Positions 1-9,550 are shown, numbered from the stretch's first letter. The stretch: 64,000 bases of DNA from Nitrospirales bacterium (GCA_020027205.1 JAHRAQ010000028.1:1-64000), one strand, 5' to 3'. Notes: generated by a model from the sequence alone, not told the origin. Program-made: numbers and translations.

Positions 1-2
1 GC

Positions 3-128
3 ATGACATCATCCACGCAACGGCAACTGGACAAGGGCCTGAAACGGGTGCTGGCCGCGCCTCACAAGCCCCGGAAAACGCGGACAAAACAACGGGGCCG
101 GAGGCGGTCTGCGAAGTCAAGTAAATAA
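3..128 (+). CDS. Possible 3' end of a small basic protein, unrecognised
   Basis: An open frame enters from the left edge and ends at a TAA at 126-128. From the ATG at 3 it gives 41 residues, but the true start may lie outside the window. The tail is strongly basic (ends RSAKSSK) and follows a short possible helix, LDKGLKRVLAAP. Small antitoxin-like proteins can look like this, but there is no diagnostic motif and I assign no function. The frame runs straight into the repeat cluster that begins near 134. Confidence 0.25.
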   Translation: MTSSTQRQLDKGLKRVLAAPHKPRKTRTKQRGRRRSAKSSK

Positions 129-133
129 TTCCC

Positions 134-530
134 AAACAGAAGGATGGATTCCCGACTACTAACGTCGGGAATGACGGAAGGAGAGGAAGGAGAGGAAGGA
201 GAGGAAGGAGAGGAAGGGGAGGACGGGGATGACGGAAGAGCGAGGGCGCAACGGGAATGTTCCCCCTCCGTCATTCCCGACATCTTTAGTCGGGAATCCA
301 TCCTTTAGTTGTCTTTCCCTGCCGCATCACAGACAGAAAGGAAAAAGAAGGATGGCTTCCCGATTAAAAACGTCGGGAATGACGGAAAGGAGAAAGGCAC
401 GGGAATGACGGAAGGAGGGGGCGGGAATGACGGAGCGGGAAGGCGGAATGACGGAGGGAGTCGAAATGACGGAAGGACGGAAGGACGGCATGACGGCAAG
501 ACGGCATGACGGCGGAACAGCGCAACGGGG
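134..530. repeat. Family A inverted-repeat cluster
   Basis: A lone right arm (GGATTCCCGACTACTAACG then TCGGGAATGACGGA) lies at 134-180. A complete element follows at about 265-392: left arm CCGTCATTCCCGACATC then TCGGGAATCCATCC, a centre containing GCATCACAGACAG, and a mirrored right arm. Each arm is itself a small palindrome (TCCCGA...TCGGGA), so the transcript could fold into nested hairpins. From 393 to 530 there is a degenerate run of GAATGACGG-like units. I see no gene here; the ORFs in this gap are translations of the repeat. It lies downstream of glmS and could end its transcript. Confidence 0.85.
176..217. repeat. 9-bp tandem repeat GGAAGGAGA, about 4.7 copies
   Basis: The unit GGAAGGAGA repeats head to tail at 176, 185, 194, 203 and 212 (partial), directly after a family A arm. 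The purine-only strand looks like slippage expansion of the GACGGAAGGAG end of that arm. Confidence 0.85.
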
Positions 531-534
531 CGTG

Positions 535-2370
535 TTATTCCACGGTCACGCTTTTGGCCAGATTCCGCGGGCGGTCGACGTCGATCCCGCGCAGGACTCC
601 GATATGATAGGCCAGCAGTTGCAACGCGACCGTCAGGGGAACCGGCGCCAGGAGCGGCGGCACCGCGTCGGGAATCCTGAACACGCAGTCAGCCACGTCT
701 TCCAAATCGAGTTCCCCTTCGCTCGTGAAGGCAATCACCGGCGCCTTGCGCGTCTTGACTTCCATGAGATTGCTCACGGTTTTCCGATACAGCCGGTCCT
801 GCGGCGCCAGCACCACCACCGGCACGTCTTCGTCGACCAGGGCAATGGGGCCGTGCTTCATTTCTCCCGCCGCGTATCCCTCCGCGTGAATGTAGGAAAT
901 TTCCTTGAGTTTGAGCGCGCCTTCCAGTGCAATCGGATAATTGATCCATCGTCCGAGATACAGAAAGTTGTTTTTCTGATAGAACCGTTTCGCCACGGCC
1001 AGCAGTTCGCCGTCCCGTTTGATGACGTCTTCCACATGGCCGGGCAGTTGCCGAAGTTGATCCAGCCATTCCCGAATCGCGCGCTCTTTCAGGATGCCGT
1101 GCACTCGCCCGATGTGCAGAGCCAGCAGATGCAGCGCGACCAGTTGCCCGGTGAAAGCCTTGGTTGACGCCACGCTGATTTCCAGACCGCAGCGGGTGTA
1201 CAACACGCCGTCGGACTCCCGCGCCATCGTGCTGCCCACCACGTTCACCACGGACAGGACGCGCGCGCCCAGCCGCCGGGCCTCCCGCGCGGCGTCCAGC
1301 GTATCCGCCGTTTCTCCCGACTGCGACAGGGCAAGAAAAATATCGCCCTTCCGCACCATGGATTTTCGATACCGGAATTCGGACCCGATGTCCACGTGCA
1401 CCGGCTTGTGCAACAGTTCCTCAAATAAATATTTCCCCACCAGCCCGGCATGCCAGGACGTGCCGCAGGCCACAATCCATATCTGCCCGGCCGCTCTGAA
1501 CTCGTCCGGCGTAATCGTGACATCCGGAAACGACACCCTGCCCGCGTCGTCGACGACTGTCCGCCCCCGCAGCGTATCAAGAATGGCCTGCGGCTGCTCG
1601 TGAATTTCCTTGAGCATGAAATGCGGGTAGCCCCCTTTTTCCGCCGTCTCCGTCGTCCAGTCCACGGCCACCGTGTCCCTGTCGACGGGACGCCCGTCGG
1701 CGTCGGTCACGGTGACGCCGCGCCGCGTGACCACCGCCACGTCGCCGTCTTCCAGAAATTGCACGCGCCGTGTATGCGCGAGCAGGGGCGTGACGTCGGA
1801 GGCCAGAAAGGACGCCTCCCCGCCGTGCCCCGCCACGAGCGGACATCCCGACCGGGCCGCAACCAGCACGTCCGGCTCACGTTCGCACAACCCGGCAATC
1901 GCATAACTCCCCTGCAATTCCCCCACCACGGCCTGAAACGCCTGTGGCAGGGAACGGCCGTCGCGCATGGCACGGGCCAGCAGATGGGCGATGACTTCGG
2001 CGTCCGTCTCGGACGCGAACGCAAACCCTTCGCCTTGCAGACGCCGTTTGAGGTCCAGGTAATTTTCGATGATGCCGTTGTGCACGACGACGACGTCGCC
2101 GGAACGGTGGGGATGGGCGTTCTCTTCGGACGGCTGGCCGTGCGTGGCCCACCGCGTATGCCCGATGCCGGCGGTACCCGCGAGCGGCGCGCGGCGCACC
2201 TCGTCCTCCAAATGCCGCAAGACGCCGACGCGGCGGCGGACGTCAAGGCCGCCGCGCCCCAGCACGGCCATCCCCGCCGAATCATACCCTCGATATTCCA
2301 GGCGCTTCAGGCCCTCAAGGAGCACGCCGGCGGCGTCGGCATCCCCGATATATCCGATAATGCCGCACAT
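535..2370 (-). CDS. glmS: Glutamine--fructose-6-phosphate aminotransferase (isomerizing)
   Basis: GlmS makes glucosamine-6-phosphate from fructose-6-phosphate and glutamine, the first committed step to UDP-GlcNAc. At 611 aa it is full length. It starts MCGIIGYIG, so the nucleophile Cys2 of the class II glutaminase domain is present, followed by RLEYRGYDSAG. Two SIS domains follow (SQSGETADT in the first), and the end LAKSVTVE is the usual family terminus. Its ATG overlaps the glmU stop as TGATG, so the two are translationally coupled. No glmS ribozyme was seen: the gene follows glmU directly with no leader. Confidence 0.97.
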   Translation of the reverse strand: MCGIIGYIGDADAAGVLLEGLKRLEYRGYDSAGMAVLGRGGLDVRRRVGVLRHLEDEVRRAPLAGTAGIGHTRWATHGQPSEENAHPHRSGDVVVVHNGIIENYLDLKRRLQGEGFAFASETDAEVIAHLLARAMRDGRSLPQAFQAVVGELQGSYAIAGLCEREPDVLVAARSGCPLVAGHGGEASFLASDVTPLLAHTRRVQFLEDGDVAVVTRRGVTVTDADGRPVDRDTVAVDWTTETAEKGGYPHFMLKEIHEQPQAILDTLRGRTVVDDAGRVSFPDVTITPDEFRAAGQIWIVACGTSWHAGLVGKYLFEELLHKPVHVDIGSEFRYRKSMVRKGDIFLALSQSGETADTLDAAREARRLGARVLSVVNVVGSTMARESDGVLYTRCGLEISVASTKAFTGQLVALHLLALHIGRVHGILKERAIREWLDQLRQLPGHVEDVIKRDGELLAVAKRFYQKNNFLYLGRWINYPIALEGALKLKEISYIHAEGYAAGEMKHGPIALVDEDVPVVVLAPQDRLYRKTVSNLMEVKTRKAPVIAFTSEGELDLEDVADCVFRIPDAVPPLLAPVPLTVALQLLAYHIGVLRGIDVDRPRNLAKSVTVE

Positions 2371-3875
2371 CAGCGTTGGCGTTTCGCCGTCCGCCGCGCG
2401 GCGCCGGCGCCGCCGGTCCTGGACGTGGCACGGGAACGTGTGGCGGACGACGGCGCGGCGGCGCGTCGAGCGCGGGACCTGCGACGGGACGCCGCCCCTT
2501 CGTGATTCACCTGCCGAACCCGCGACAGGGCCACGGCCTCGGCGGGGACGTCACGGGTAATCGTCGACCCCGCGCCCACCACGGCGCCCTTCTTCACCCT
2601 GACGGGCGCGACCAGTTGGGCGCCGCTGCCGATGAACGCCCCGTCGTCAATCGTCGTCCGGTGTTTGCGGCGGCCGTCGTAGTTGCATGTGACGGTCCCC
2701 GCGCCGATATTGACCCGCGCGCCGACGGCGGCATCGCCCAGATACGTCAGGTGATTCGCTTTGGACCCGGCGCCGAGTTCCGTATTTTTGACTTCGACAA
2801 AGTTCCCGACTTTGGCGCCGCGCCTCAAGATCGATCCCGGTCGAAGACGCGCAAACGGCCCGACCGTGACATGGTTTTCAATGACCGCCCCGTTCACCAG
2901 CGAATGATCGTCAATGGTCACCCCGTCGCCCACCACGCTGTCGGTCACCCGTGACCCGGCGCGAATCACGCAGCCGGCGCCGATGGTCGAGCGGCCTTCC
3001 AGCGTGACGCCGGGACAGAGCACGGTGTCCCGTCCGATGGTGACGCCGTCGTCGATGAACGTCGTGCCGGGATCGAGCATGGTCACGCCCTTCTCCAGCC
3101 ATCGCGTACGAATGCGTTCCCGCATGATCCGTTCGGCCACGGCCAGGTCCCGCCGGCTGTTGATCCCCGCGCATTCCGAGGCGTCGGCCGCGCGCACGCC
3201 GGTCACCCGGCGGCCCCCGGTCACGGCCAGCCCGACGAGATCGGTCAGATAATATTCCTTCTGGACGTTCCGCGGCCGAATGTTCGCCAGAGCGCGAAAC
3301 AGAAACGGCGTGTCGACCACGTAGGCGCCGGCGTTCACTTCACGGATGGCCCGTTCGGCGCGGCCGGCGTCCCGTTCCTCCACCACGCCGACGACGCGCC
3401 CGTCCCGCCCCCGCACCACGCGCCCGCAGCCTTTGGGGTCTGGCGGACAGGCGGTCAACAGGGTCAGGGCAGCCCCGGTGCGTTCATGGCGGGCCACCAG
3501 CCGCGCGATGGTCTCCCGCGTCAACAGCGGGGTGTCCCCGTTCACAATGAGGCAATGTTTGGACACCGCCTTCCCGCCGGGCATCAACACGGATTTGGCC
3601 TGACGCACCGCATGGGCCGTCCCCAACCGCCGAGATTGCGTGACGGTCCGGCAGGGACCGAGGGCGGGCCGGGAGTGTTCAAGAAACGCCCGGCACGTTT
3701 CGGCCTGATGCCCGATGACCACGACCACCGGCGCATCCGCCACGCGGCCGGCCACCGAGGCCATGTACCAGACCATGGGACGCCCCGCCACGGGGTGCAG
3801 GACTTTGGCCGTCCCGGAGCGCATGCGCGTGCCCAGGCCCGCCGCCAGGACAATCGCCGAGAGTTTTTTCATCAT
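2370..3875 (-). CDS. glmU: Bifunctional GlcNAc-1-P uridyltransferase / GlcN-1-P acetyltransferase
   Basis: GlmU makes UDP-GlcNAc for peptidoglycan and surface glycans. The N-terminal nucleotidyltransferase domain opens with IVLAAGLGTRMRS, and the C-terminal half is a left-handed beta-helix of hexapeptide repeats containing the acetyltransferase region (NIGAGTVTCNYDG). At 501 aa it is about 40 residues longer than usual. The excess is a low-complexity basic tail of R, A, S and T after VNHEG, where typical GlmU ends with a short tail. It overlaps the upstream DUF502 gene by 4 nt and the downstream glmS start, so the three form one operon. Confidence 0.96.
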   Translation of the reverse strand: MMKKLSAIVLAAGLGTRMRSGTAKVLHPVAGRPMVWYMASVAGRVADAPVVVVIGHQAETCRAFLEHSRPALGPCRTVTQSRRLGTAHAVRQAKSVLMPGGKAVSKHCLIVNGDTPLLTRETIARLVARHERTGAALTLLTACPPDPKGCGRVVRGRDGRVVGVVEERDAGRAERAIREVNAGAYVVDTPFLFRALANIRPRNVQKEYYLTDLVGLAVTGGRRVTGVRAADASECAGINSRRDLAVAERIMRERIRTRWLEKGVTMLDPGTTFIDDGVTIGRDTVLCPGVTLEGRSTIGAGCVIRAGSRVTDSVVGDGVTIDDHSLVNGAVIENHVTVGPFARLRPGSILRRGAKVGNFVEVKNTELGAGSKANHLTYLGDAAVGARVNIGAGTVTCNYDGRRKHRTTIDDGAFIGSGAQLVAPVRVKKGAVVGAGSTITRDVPAEAVALSRVRQVNHEGAASRRRSRARRAAAPSSATRSRATSRTGGAGAARRTAKRQR

Positions 3876-4597
3876 CCGTTCTTCACGTTGAGCGCGCGCG
3901 GCACCGGGGGACCCGCCTCCGCCCCGGCGTCACGCGACTCCGCCCCGGCGTCGGCAGTCCGTTCGGAAACGGCGGCGGCCGGCCCCGCGACCGGCGGCGC
4001 CGTCGGCGTCGCCGTCGACCGTCCCGCGGAATAGAGGCCCCCCGACACAATCAGTTTCATGGCTTCGTCCACGCTCAAATCGACGGCGACCACTTCCCGT
4101 TCCGGCACCAGCAGAAAATACCCCGACGTGGGATTCGGCGAGGTGGGCACGTACACATGAATCAGCGGCTCCGACGCGGACGCCTGCATCGCCGCCCTGG
4201 TTTCCCCGGTCACAAAGGCCAAACTGTAGTTGCCGTCCCTGGGGAATTGAATCATGACCACTTTGTTGTATTTTGTCCGTTGCGGAAACGAGAGAATATC
4301 CGTCATGGATTTCAACGTCGCGTAGATGCCGTGCACGATGGGCACGCGCGCCAGAAAGGCTTCCCACCGCTTGACCAGTTGGCCCCCGATGTAATTCGTC
4401 GCCATAAACCCCGCAAAAACGATCAGCAACACGAGTGCCAGAATGCCCAACCCCGGCACGTAGTAATCCCGCGTGACGACGTCGGCCAGCATGTTGCCCA
4501 GAATGCTGTCCACGGCGACAAACAGTGTTTTCAGGATCAGCACCGTGCCCCAGATGGGGATGACCACGAGCAGTCCGGTGAGAAAATACCGCTTCAA
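3872..4597 (-). CDS. DUF502 family membrane protein
   Basis: A conserved inner-membrane protein of unknown function. The family usually begins MKRYFLTGLL, and that sequence appears here after a TTG codon at 4597 preceded by GGAAAGG at 6 nt. I therefore choose the TTG, giving 241 aa. An in-frame ATG at 4726 would add 43 atypical residues, and it lies upstream of the predicted promoter. Two hydrophobic segments (about residues 5-30 and 50-75) are followed by a soluble domain with RVPIVHGIYATLKSM and VPTSPNPTSGYFLLVP, both typical of DUF502. The C-terminal 50 residues are Ala/Pro/Glu-rich. It is the first gene of the operon with glmU and glmS. Confidence 0.88.
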   Translation of the reverse strand: MKRYFLTGLLVVIPIWGTVLILKTLFVAVDSILGNMLADVVTRDYYVPGLGILALVLLIVFAGFMATNYIGGQLVKRWEAFLARVPIVHGIYATLKSMTDILSFPQRTKYNKVVMIQFPRDGNYSLAFVTGETRAAMQASASEPLIHVYVPTSPNPTSGYFLLVPEREVVAVDLSVDEAMKLIVSGGLYSAGRSTATPTAPPVAGPAAAVSERTADAGAESRDAGAEAGPPVPRALNVKNG

Positions 4598-4713
4598 GGG
4601 AACCCTTTCCGGCGGGAGACGGGACACATCCCCGGCGCCGACCGCCCGACCGTCAAACCGTGGCGACGGCGCCGGACCGTCGTCCGCCGACCGCGTCCAT
4701 GGAACAAAACCCG

Positions 4714-4742
4714 ATGTTACAGGCACGGCCCGCCGGCTTCAA
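4714..4742 (-). promoter_or_regulatory. Sigma70-type promoter for DUF502-glmU-glmS
   Basis: On the minus strand, TTGAAG (4742-4737), a 17-nt spacer, then TAACAT (4719-4714). The predicted start near 4707 gives a leader of about 110 nt to the TTG at 4597. Found by eye; not tested. Confidence 0.5.
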
Positions 4743-4779
4743 GCCTTGGGGCAACGTCTCGGCCCGAAACCTGTGCCGC

Positions 4780-5345
4780 CGTCCCCGCTCGTCCCCCGAT
4801 GACAAACGCCTGCCCGTCATTCCGCGCCACCGACGTCATTCCGCTCGCGCCCCCAGTCCGTCATTCCCGACATCTTTAGTCGGGAATCCATCTTTCAGTT
4901 GCCTTTCCTTTGGTTGGGACAAGGAAACAGAAGGACAGGAAACTGAAGGATGGATTCCCGACTACTAACGTCGGGAATGACGGAGGGGGAGAGGCCGTCC
5001 CCCGCCGTCCCCTGACGACAAACGCCTGCCCGTCATTCCGCGCCACCGACGTCATTCCGCTCGCGCCCCCAGTCCGTCATTCCCGCACTCCCTTCTTTCT
5101 GTCATTCTTCTTTCTGTCATTCCCGACATCTTTAGTCGGGAATCCATCTTTCAGTTGCCTTTCCTTTGGTTGGGACAAGGAAACAGAAGGACAGAAAACT
5201 GAAGGATGGATTCCCGACTACTAACGTCGGGAATGACGGAAGGAGGGAGGCGGGAATGACGGAAAAGGAAGACGGCATTTGCCCCTTCCGTCCCCCAATT
5301 ACAAACGTCGGGAACGACGGCGGCGAGAGCGACGGCGGGGCGGCA
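4780..5345. repeat. Family A repeat cluster with a tandem duplication
   Basis: Two near-identical family A elements (about 4857-4986 and 5113-5245) share a distinctive centre, TTTGGTTGGGACAAGG. They sit in a tandem duplication of about 216 bp: sequence starting GACAAACGCCTGCCCG occurs at 4801 and again at 5017. The second copy has about 38 bp of extra TTCTTTCTGTCATT-like sequence. Nothing here looks like a gene; the long plus-strand frames are repeat translations that happen to run into tmk. Confidence 0.85.
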
Positions 5346-5399
5346 AGGCAGTCATGTCCCGTTGCGAATTCCAACGGGGTGGATTACGATGCGGCGGCG

Positions 5400-6116
5400 A
5401 TGCGCAAGACTCCGCGGACATCCTCGAAAACAGGCTCATCGCGCCGACACGGACTGTTCATCACCTTCGAAGGCATCGAAGGCAGCGGCAAATCCACACA
5501 GGCCCATGCCCTGGCCCGCGCCCTCCGGGCCAAAGGGCTGTGGGTGATTGAAACACGCGAACCGGGCGGGACCCCGGTGGCGGAGCGGATTCGCGAGGTG
5601 TTTCTCACCCCCGGCCGCGCGCGGCGCGCCACGGACCCGCTCACGCCCGAATGTGAAGTGGCCCTGATCCTGGCGGCTCGCAGTCAACACGTGGCCCGCC
5701 TGCTGCCGGCCCTGCGGCAGGGGGCCGTGGTCGTCTGCGACCGGTTTTCCGACTCCACGCTGGCCTATCAGGGATTCGGCCGCGGCGTCCCGCTGCCCGG
5801 CCTGCGCCGTCTCGTCCGCTGGGCGACACGGGGCCTGACGCCCGACGTGACGTTTTTCTTTGATCTTCCCGTGGCCCAGGGACTGCGGCGGCGTCTGCGC
5901 GCCAAAGACACGGATCGCATGGATCGCGAACCGCCGGCCTTTCATCAACGGGTGCGGAAGGGTTTTCTGACCCTGGCCCGGCGCCATGCGCGCCGCATTC
6001 ACACCATCAACGCCGAACAACCCGCCCGCGTGATCTCCCGTCGCCTGCTCACGCTGCTCGACCCCGTGCTGACGGAAGAGCGGCGCGCGCGGCGACGGAT
6101 TATCAAACGGGTGTAA
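5400..6116 (+). CDS. tmk: Thymidylate kinase
   Basis: Phosphorylates dTMP to dTDP for DNA synthesis. From the ATG at 5400 the protein is 238 aa. It has the P-loop FEGIEGSGKST at residues 23-33, the TMP-binding motif CDRFSDSTLAYQG and a LID region with RLRAKDTDRMDRE. The open frame extends upstream to 5166, but that part is a translation of repeat DNA, so I start at the Met just before the conserved LFITFEG block; a GTG at 5379 is also possible. holB follows after 16 nt, an arrangement common in bacteria. Confidence 0.93.
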   Translation: MRKTPRTSSKTGSSRRHGLFITFEGIEGSGKSTQAHALARALRAKGLWVIETREPGGTPVAERIREVFLTPGRARRATDPLTPECEVALILAARSQHVARLLPALRQGAVVVCDRFSDSTLAYQGFGRGVPLPGLRRLVRWATRGLTPDVTFFFDLPVAQGLRRRLRAKDTDRMDREPPAFHQRVRKGFLTLARRHARRIHTINAEQPARVISRRLLTLLDPVLTEERRARRRIIKRV

Positions 6117-6132
6117 CGCCGTCCGCGCACGT

Positions 6133-7188
6133 ATGCCATTCTCGGACATCATCGGTCACGACGGCCCGAAACGGAAAATCCGGACGGCGCTCGCGCGCGA
6201 GACCGTCGGCCACGCCTTCCTCTTTTGCGGCGAGGACGGCATCGGCAAACGCCTCACGGCGCTGCGGTTTGCGCAAGCCCTGTCCTGCGACGCGCCGCCG
6301 GCGTCGGAACACCCGGACTCCTGCGGCAGTTGCCGGGCCTGTCGGGACGTCGCGGCGGTCACCCATCCCGATCTCCTGCTCATCGAACCGGACCGGGAAA
6401 AAGCCAATCCGCAAATCACCATTGACCCGGTGCGGAACATTGAACGCCACATGATCTACCGTCCGTTGTTGAGCGCGCGAAAAATCTGCGTGATCGACGA
6501 TGCCGACCGCCTCACGACCGGCGCGGCCAATGCCCTGTTGAAGACGCTCGAAGATCCTCCCGACCACAGTTTGTTTCTTCTGGTGACCGGTCAACCGTAC
6601 CGCCTGCCCGCCACCGTGCGTTCCCGGTGTCTGGCGCTGCGATTTTCCTCCACGACGGCCGAGCAATGCGAAGGCGTCCTGGCGCTGCGGCGCGCGTTGC
6701 CCCCCGACGATGCCGGATTTCTTTCCCGCGTGGCCGGCCACCGCATCGGCGCGGCGCTGAACGCGGACCTGGCCCGACTGCGCGAACAGCACGACCAGTT
6801 CCTGCAATACTGCCGGGCCGACGTCCCGGCCCATCCCACGGCCACGCTGCAACGGGCCGAAGCGTTGACGAAAATCCAACGCGCCAGGGACGAAGAGGCG
6901 GATCTGTCGAAGGCCCGTCACTTTTCAGACGTGATTGACTGGCTGGCCCATGGACTGCGCGACCTTCTGCTGATCCGACTCGGCGCCGCGCACGACCTGC
7001 TCTTGCATCGGTCGCGCCTTTCGCTGCTTCAACGGTGCGCGGAGGGTCTCGATCCGGAGGCCCTGCTCGATCTGCTGGACGCCCTGCACGAGATGGAACA
7101 GGCGCCGAACCGCAATCTGAATCTCCAACTCTGCCTTGAGAACTTTCTGTTTCGTTTTCATCAACTCATCCACCGTCATGCGGCCTGA
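6133..7188 (+). CDS. holB: DNA polymerase III, delta' subunit
   Basis: Clamp-loader subunit of the replicative polymerase. At 351 aa it has the AAA+ fold with a P-loop-like GEDGIGKR at about residues 33-40. A zinc-binding cysteine group follows (Cys of LSCDAPP, then CGSCRAC), then VIDDADRLTTGAANALLK (Walker B/sensor region) and LLKTLEDPP, all typical of delta'. The C-terminal third is helical and variable. It lies between tmk and metG in the same direction and is probably co-transcribed with tmk. Confidence 0.92.
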   Translation: MPFSDIIGHDGPKRKIRTALARETVGHAFLFCGEDGIGKRLTALRFAQALSCDAPPASEHPDSCGSCRACRDVAAVTHPDLLLIEPDREKANPQITIDPVRNIERHMIYRPLLSARKICVIDDADRLTTGAANALLKTLEDPPDHSLFLLVTGQPYRLPATVRSRCLALRFSSTTAEQCEGVLALRRALPPDDAGFLSRVAGHRIGAALNADLARLREQHDQFLQYCRADVPAHPTATLQRAEALTKIQRARDEEADLSKARHFSDVIDWLAHGLRDLLLIRLGAAHDLLLHRSRLSLLQRCAEGLDPEALLDLLDALHEMEQAPNRNLNLQLCLENFLFRFHQLIHRHAA

Positions 7189-7268
7189 CACAAACGCCCT
7201 GCGCCCCGCCCGCCCCGGCCCGCGCCGTCACGGCCATGCGGCGCGCCCCCTGTCCGAGGGAACCGGCC

Positions 7269-9272
7269 ATGTCTGAATCCTTCTACGTCACAACCCCCAT
7301 TTATTACGTGAACGACGTCCCGCACATCGGTCATGCCTACACCACCATTGCCGCGGACGTGCTGGCGCGATGGCATCGCCTGCACGGGCGCGACGTTTTT
7401 TTTCTGACCGGACTCGACGAACACGGCCAGAAAGTCCAGCGCGCGGCGGCCCGTGCCGGCATCGCCCCCCGGGAACATTGCGACACTCTGGCGCCGAAGT
7501 TTCGAGCATTGTGGAAGCAACTCGCCATTGCCAACGACGGGTTCATTCGCACCACGGACGCCCGGCATCACGCCGTGGTCAAACGATTGCTGCAAACCCT
7601 GTATGACCGGCAACTGATTTACCGCGCGGATTACACCGGCTGGTATTGCACGTTCGACGAACGATTCTGGACGGAAAAAGACGTGCAGGAGGGACGGTGC
7701 CCGGACTGCGGACGGCCGGTCGAGCAATTGAGCGAACACAATTACTTCTTTCGCATGAGCCGTTTTCAGCAACAACTCCGGGACCATATCGCCGGCCATC
7801 CGGCGTTCATTCGTCCGGAATCCCGTCGCAACGAAGTGATGGGATTTTTGCAAAAGCCGCTGGAGGATCTTTCCATTTCCCGTCCGAAGTCACGCGTCTC
7901 GTGGGGTATTGAACTGCCGTTTGATCACGACTATGTCACGTATGTGTGGTTCGACGCGCTGGCGAATTACCTGTCGGGACTTGAATATCTCCCCGCCCGG
8001 CCGTCCGTGGATCGTTTCTGGCCGGCCGCGGTCCATCTGGTCGGCAAAGACATTCTCACCACGCACGCGGTGTACTGGGCCACAATTCTGATGGCATTGG
8101 AACTTCCGCTGCCGCGCACCATCTTCGCGCACGGGTGGTGGACCGTGAACGGCGAAAAAATGTCCAAAAGCCGGGGGAACGTGATTGACCCGTCCGCCAT
8201 GGTGGCGCAATTCGGCGAAGACGCCTTCCGCTACTTTCTCCTGCGCGAAGTTCCGTTCGGACAGGACGGCGATTTTTCGCGCGAGTCCTTCGTCGGGCGC
8301 ATCAACGGCGACCTGGCCAACGGGCTGGGCAATCTGTTGAGCCGAACCGTCACGCTCATCGGGCGTTGCCGCAACGGCGTCGTGCCGCGCGCCGACTCCG
8401 CCTCGGTCACGGCGTTGGACACCGAACTCCGAGACGCCGCCACGTCACTCCTTCACACCACGATGCCCCGTCATTTACAGACAGACCGAATCAAATATCA
8501 TCGAACCCTCGAAGCCATCTGGGGGCTGGTGCAACTCGGCAATCAATACATCGACAAAACCGCGCCCTGGGTCCTGGCCAAAGACGCGGCGAACGTGAAA
8601 CGGTTGGACACCGTGCTCTTTCACGCCGCGGAAACCCTGCGGTTTTTGTGCTTCGCCGTCGCGCCCTTCATGCCGAACACCGCGCCGGCCATGGCCAGGC
8701 AACTGGGGCTTTCCCTTGATTTTTCGCAGGCGCTTCTCCAACATCCCATCGCCTGGGGCGACGGACCACCCGCGGCCACGGTGGCCAAAGGGGATTCCTT
8801 ATTCCCAAGAATCAACGTCGCCACACGCTCACCACACGGAGATTCCATGGAACCATCGGCGGCGTCCTCTCAACCCGCATCCCCGGCCCCGGCCTCATCC
8901 AAACCCGGCGGCGATGCGTCGTCCGCGCCGGCATCGGGGGGCAATGACCGGCGCATCACCATCGGAGATTTCCAAAAAGTGCGGCTCAAGGTCGCAAAAA
9001 TCATCGCGGCCGAACGCATACCCAAATCGGAGAAACTGCTCAAACTGCAAGTGGACCTCGGCGACGAACACCGACAGATCGTCGCCGGCATCGGAAAACA
9101 ATACGGCCCGGAAGACGTGCTGGGGAAAACGGTCGTGGTCGTCGCAAATCTCACACCGGCGAAACTGATGGGCGTGGAATCCCAGGGCATGGTCCTGGCG
9201 GCGGGAGCCGACGACGTCATCAGCCTCGTGACATTAAGCGACGACGCCCCGCCGGGCACGACGGTGAAGTGA
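7269..9272 (+). CDS. metG: Methionine--tRNA ligase
   Basis: Charges tRNA-Met. From the ATG at 7269, preceded by GAGGGAA, the protein is 667 aa. It has the class I signature PHIGH at residues 18-22 and KMSKS at about 297-301. A connective region with CTFDERFW and CPDC looks like a single-zinc knuckle. The helical anticodon-binding domain follows. After a Pro/Ala/Ser-rich linker (about 525-558), a C-terminal tRNA-binding (EMAP/Trbp111-like) domain starts near RITIGDFQKV; this domain normally mediates dimerisation. The 33 nt of open frame before the chosen ATG has no family similarity. Confidence 0.96.
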   Translation: MSESFYVTTPIYYVNDVPHIGHAYTTIAADVLARWHRLHGRDVFFLTGLDEHGQKVQRAAARAGIAPREHCDTLAPKFRALWKQLAIANDGFIRTTDARHHAVVKRLLQTLYDRQLIYRADYTGWYCTFDERFWTEKDVQEGRCPDCGRPVEQLSEHNYFFRMSRFQQQLRDHIAGHPAFIRPESRRNEVMGFLQKPLEDLSISRPKSRVSWGIELPFDHDYVTYVWFDALANYLSGLEYLPARPSVDRFWPAAVHLVGKDILTTHAVYWATILMALELPLPRTIFAHGWWTVNGEKMSKSRGNVIDPSAMVAQFGEDAFRYFLLREVPFGQDGDFSRESFVGRINGDLANGLGNLLSRTVTLIGRCRNGVVPRADSASVTALDTELRDAATSLLHTTMPRHLQTDRIKYHRTLEAIWGLVQLGNQYIDKTAPWVLAKDAANVKRLDTVLFHAAETLRFLCFAVAPFMPNTAPAMARQLGLSLDFSQALLQHPIAWGDGPPAATVAKGDSLFPRINVATRSPHGDSMEPSAASSQPASPAPASSKPGGDASSAPASGGNDRRITIGDFQKVRLKVAKIIAAERIPKSEKLLKLQVDLGDEHRQIVAGIGKQYGPEDVLGKTVVVVANLTPAKLMGVESQGMVLAAGADDVISLVTLSDDAPPGTTVK

Positions 9273-9289
9273 CCGTCATGCCCATTCGT

Positions 9290-9520
9290 CATTCCCTCTT
9301 TCCGTTGTCCCTTCTTTCCGTCATTCCCGACGTTAGTAGTCGGGAATCCATCCTTCTGTTGCATTGTCCTAATCCAGAGAAAAAGACAACAGAAAGATGG
9401 ATTCCCGATTAAGAACGTCGGGAATGACGGAAGGAGAAGGGTGGATTTCCGATTACTAACGCCTGCCCTCGACGTTTGTAATCGAGTGGCGGGGATGACA
9501 GAAGGAGAAGCGGGCGTGAC
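9290..9520. repeat. Family A element plus a decayed copy
   Basis: A complete element at about 9316-9438 has left arm CCGTCATTCCCGACGTTAG, centre CCTAATCCAGAGAAAAAGAC and right arm GATTCCCGATTAAGAACG. A degenerate arm (TTTCCGATTACTAACG, then CGACGTTTGTAATCGAG) follows to about 9515. There is no gene between metG and galE. Confidence 0.8.
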
Positions 9521-9550
9521 AGCAGAGGGCGAGCAAATGGAATACCGTAA

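Noticed and set aside
2370..2400. glmS ribozyme
   Set aside because: glmS follows glmU with a TGATG overlap, leaving no leader for a ribozyme.
4910..5374. Open frames in the 4.9-5.4 kb gap
   Set aside because: Translated repeat DNA; one runs in frame into tmk and falsely lengthens it.
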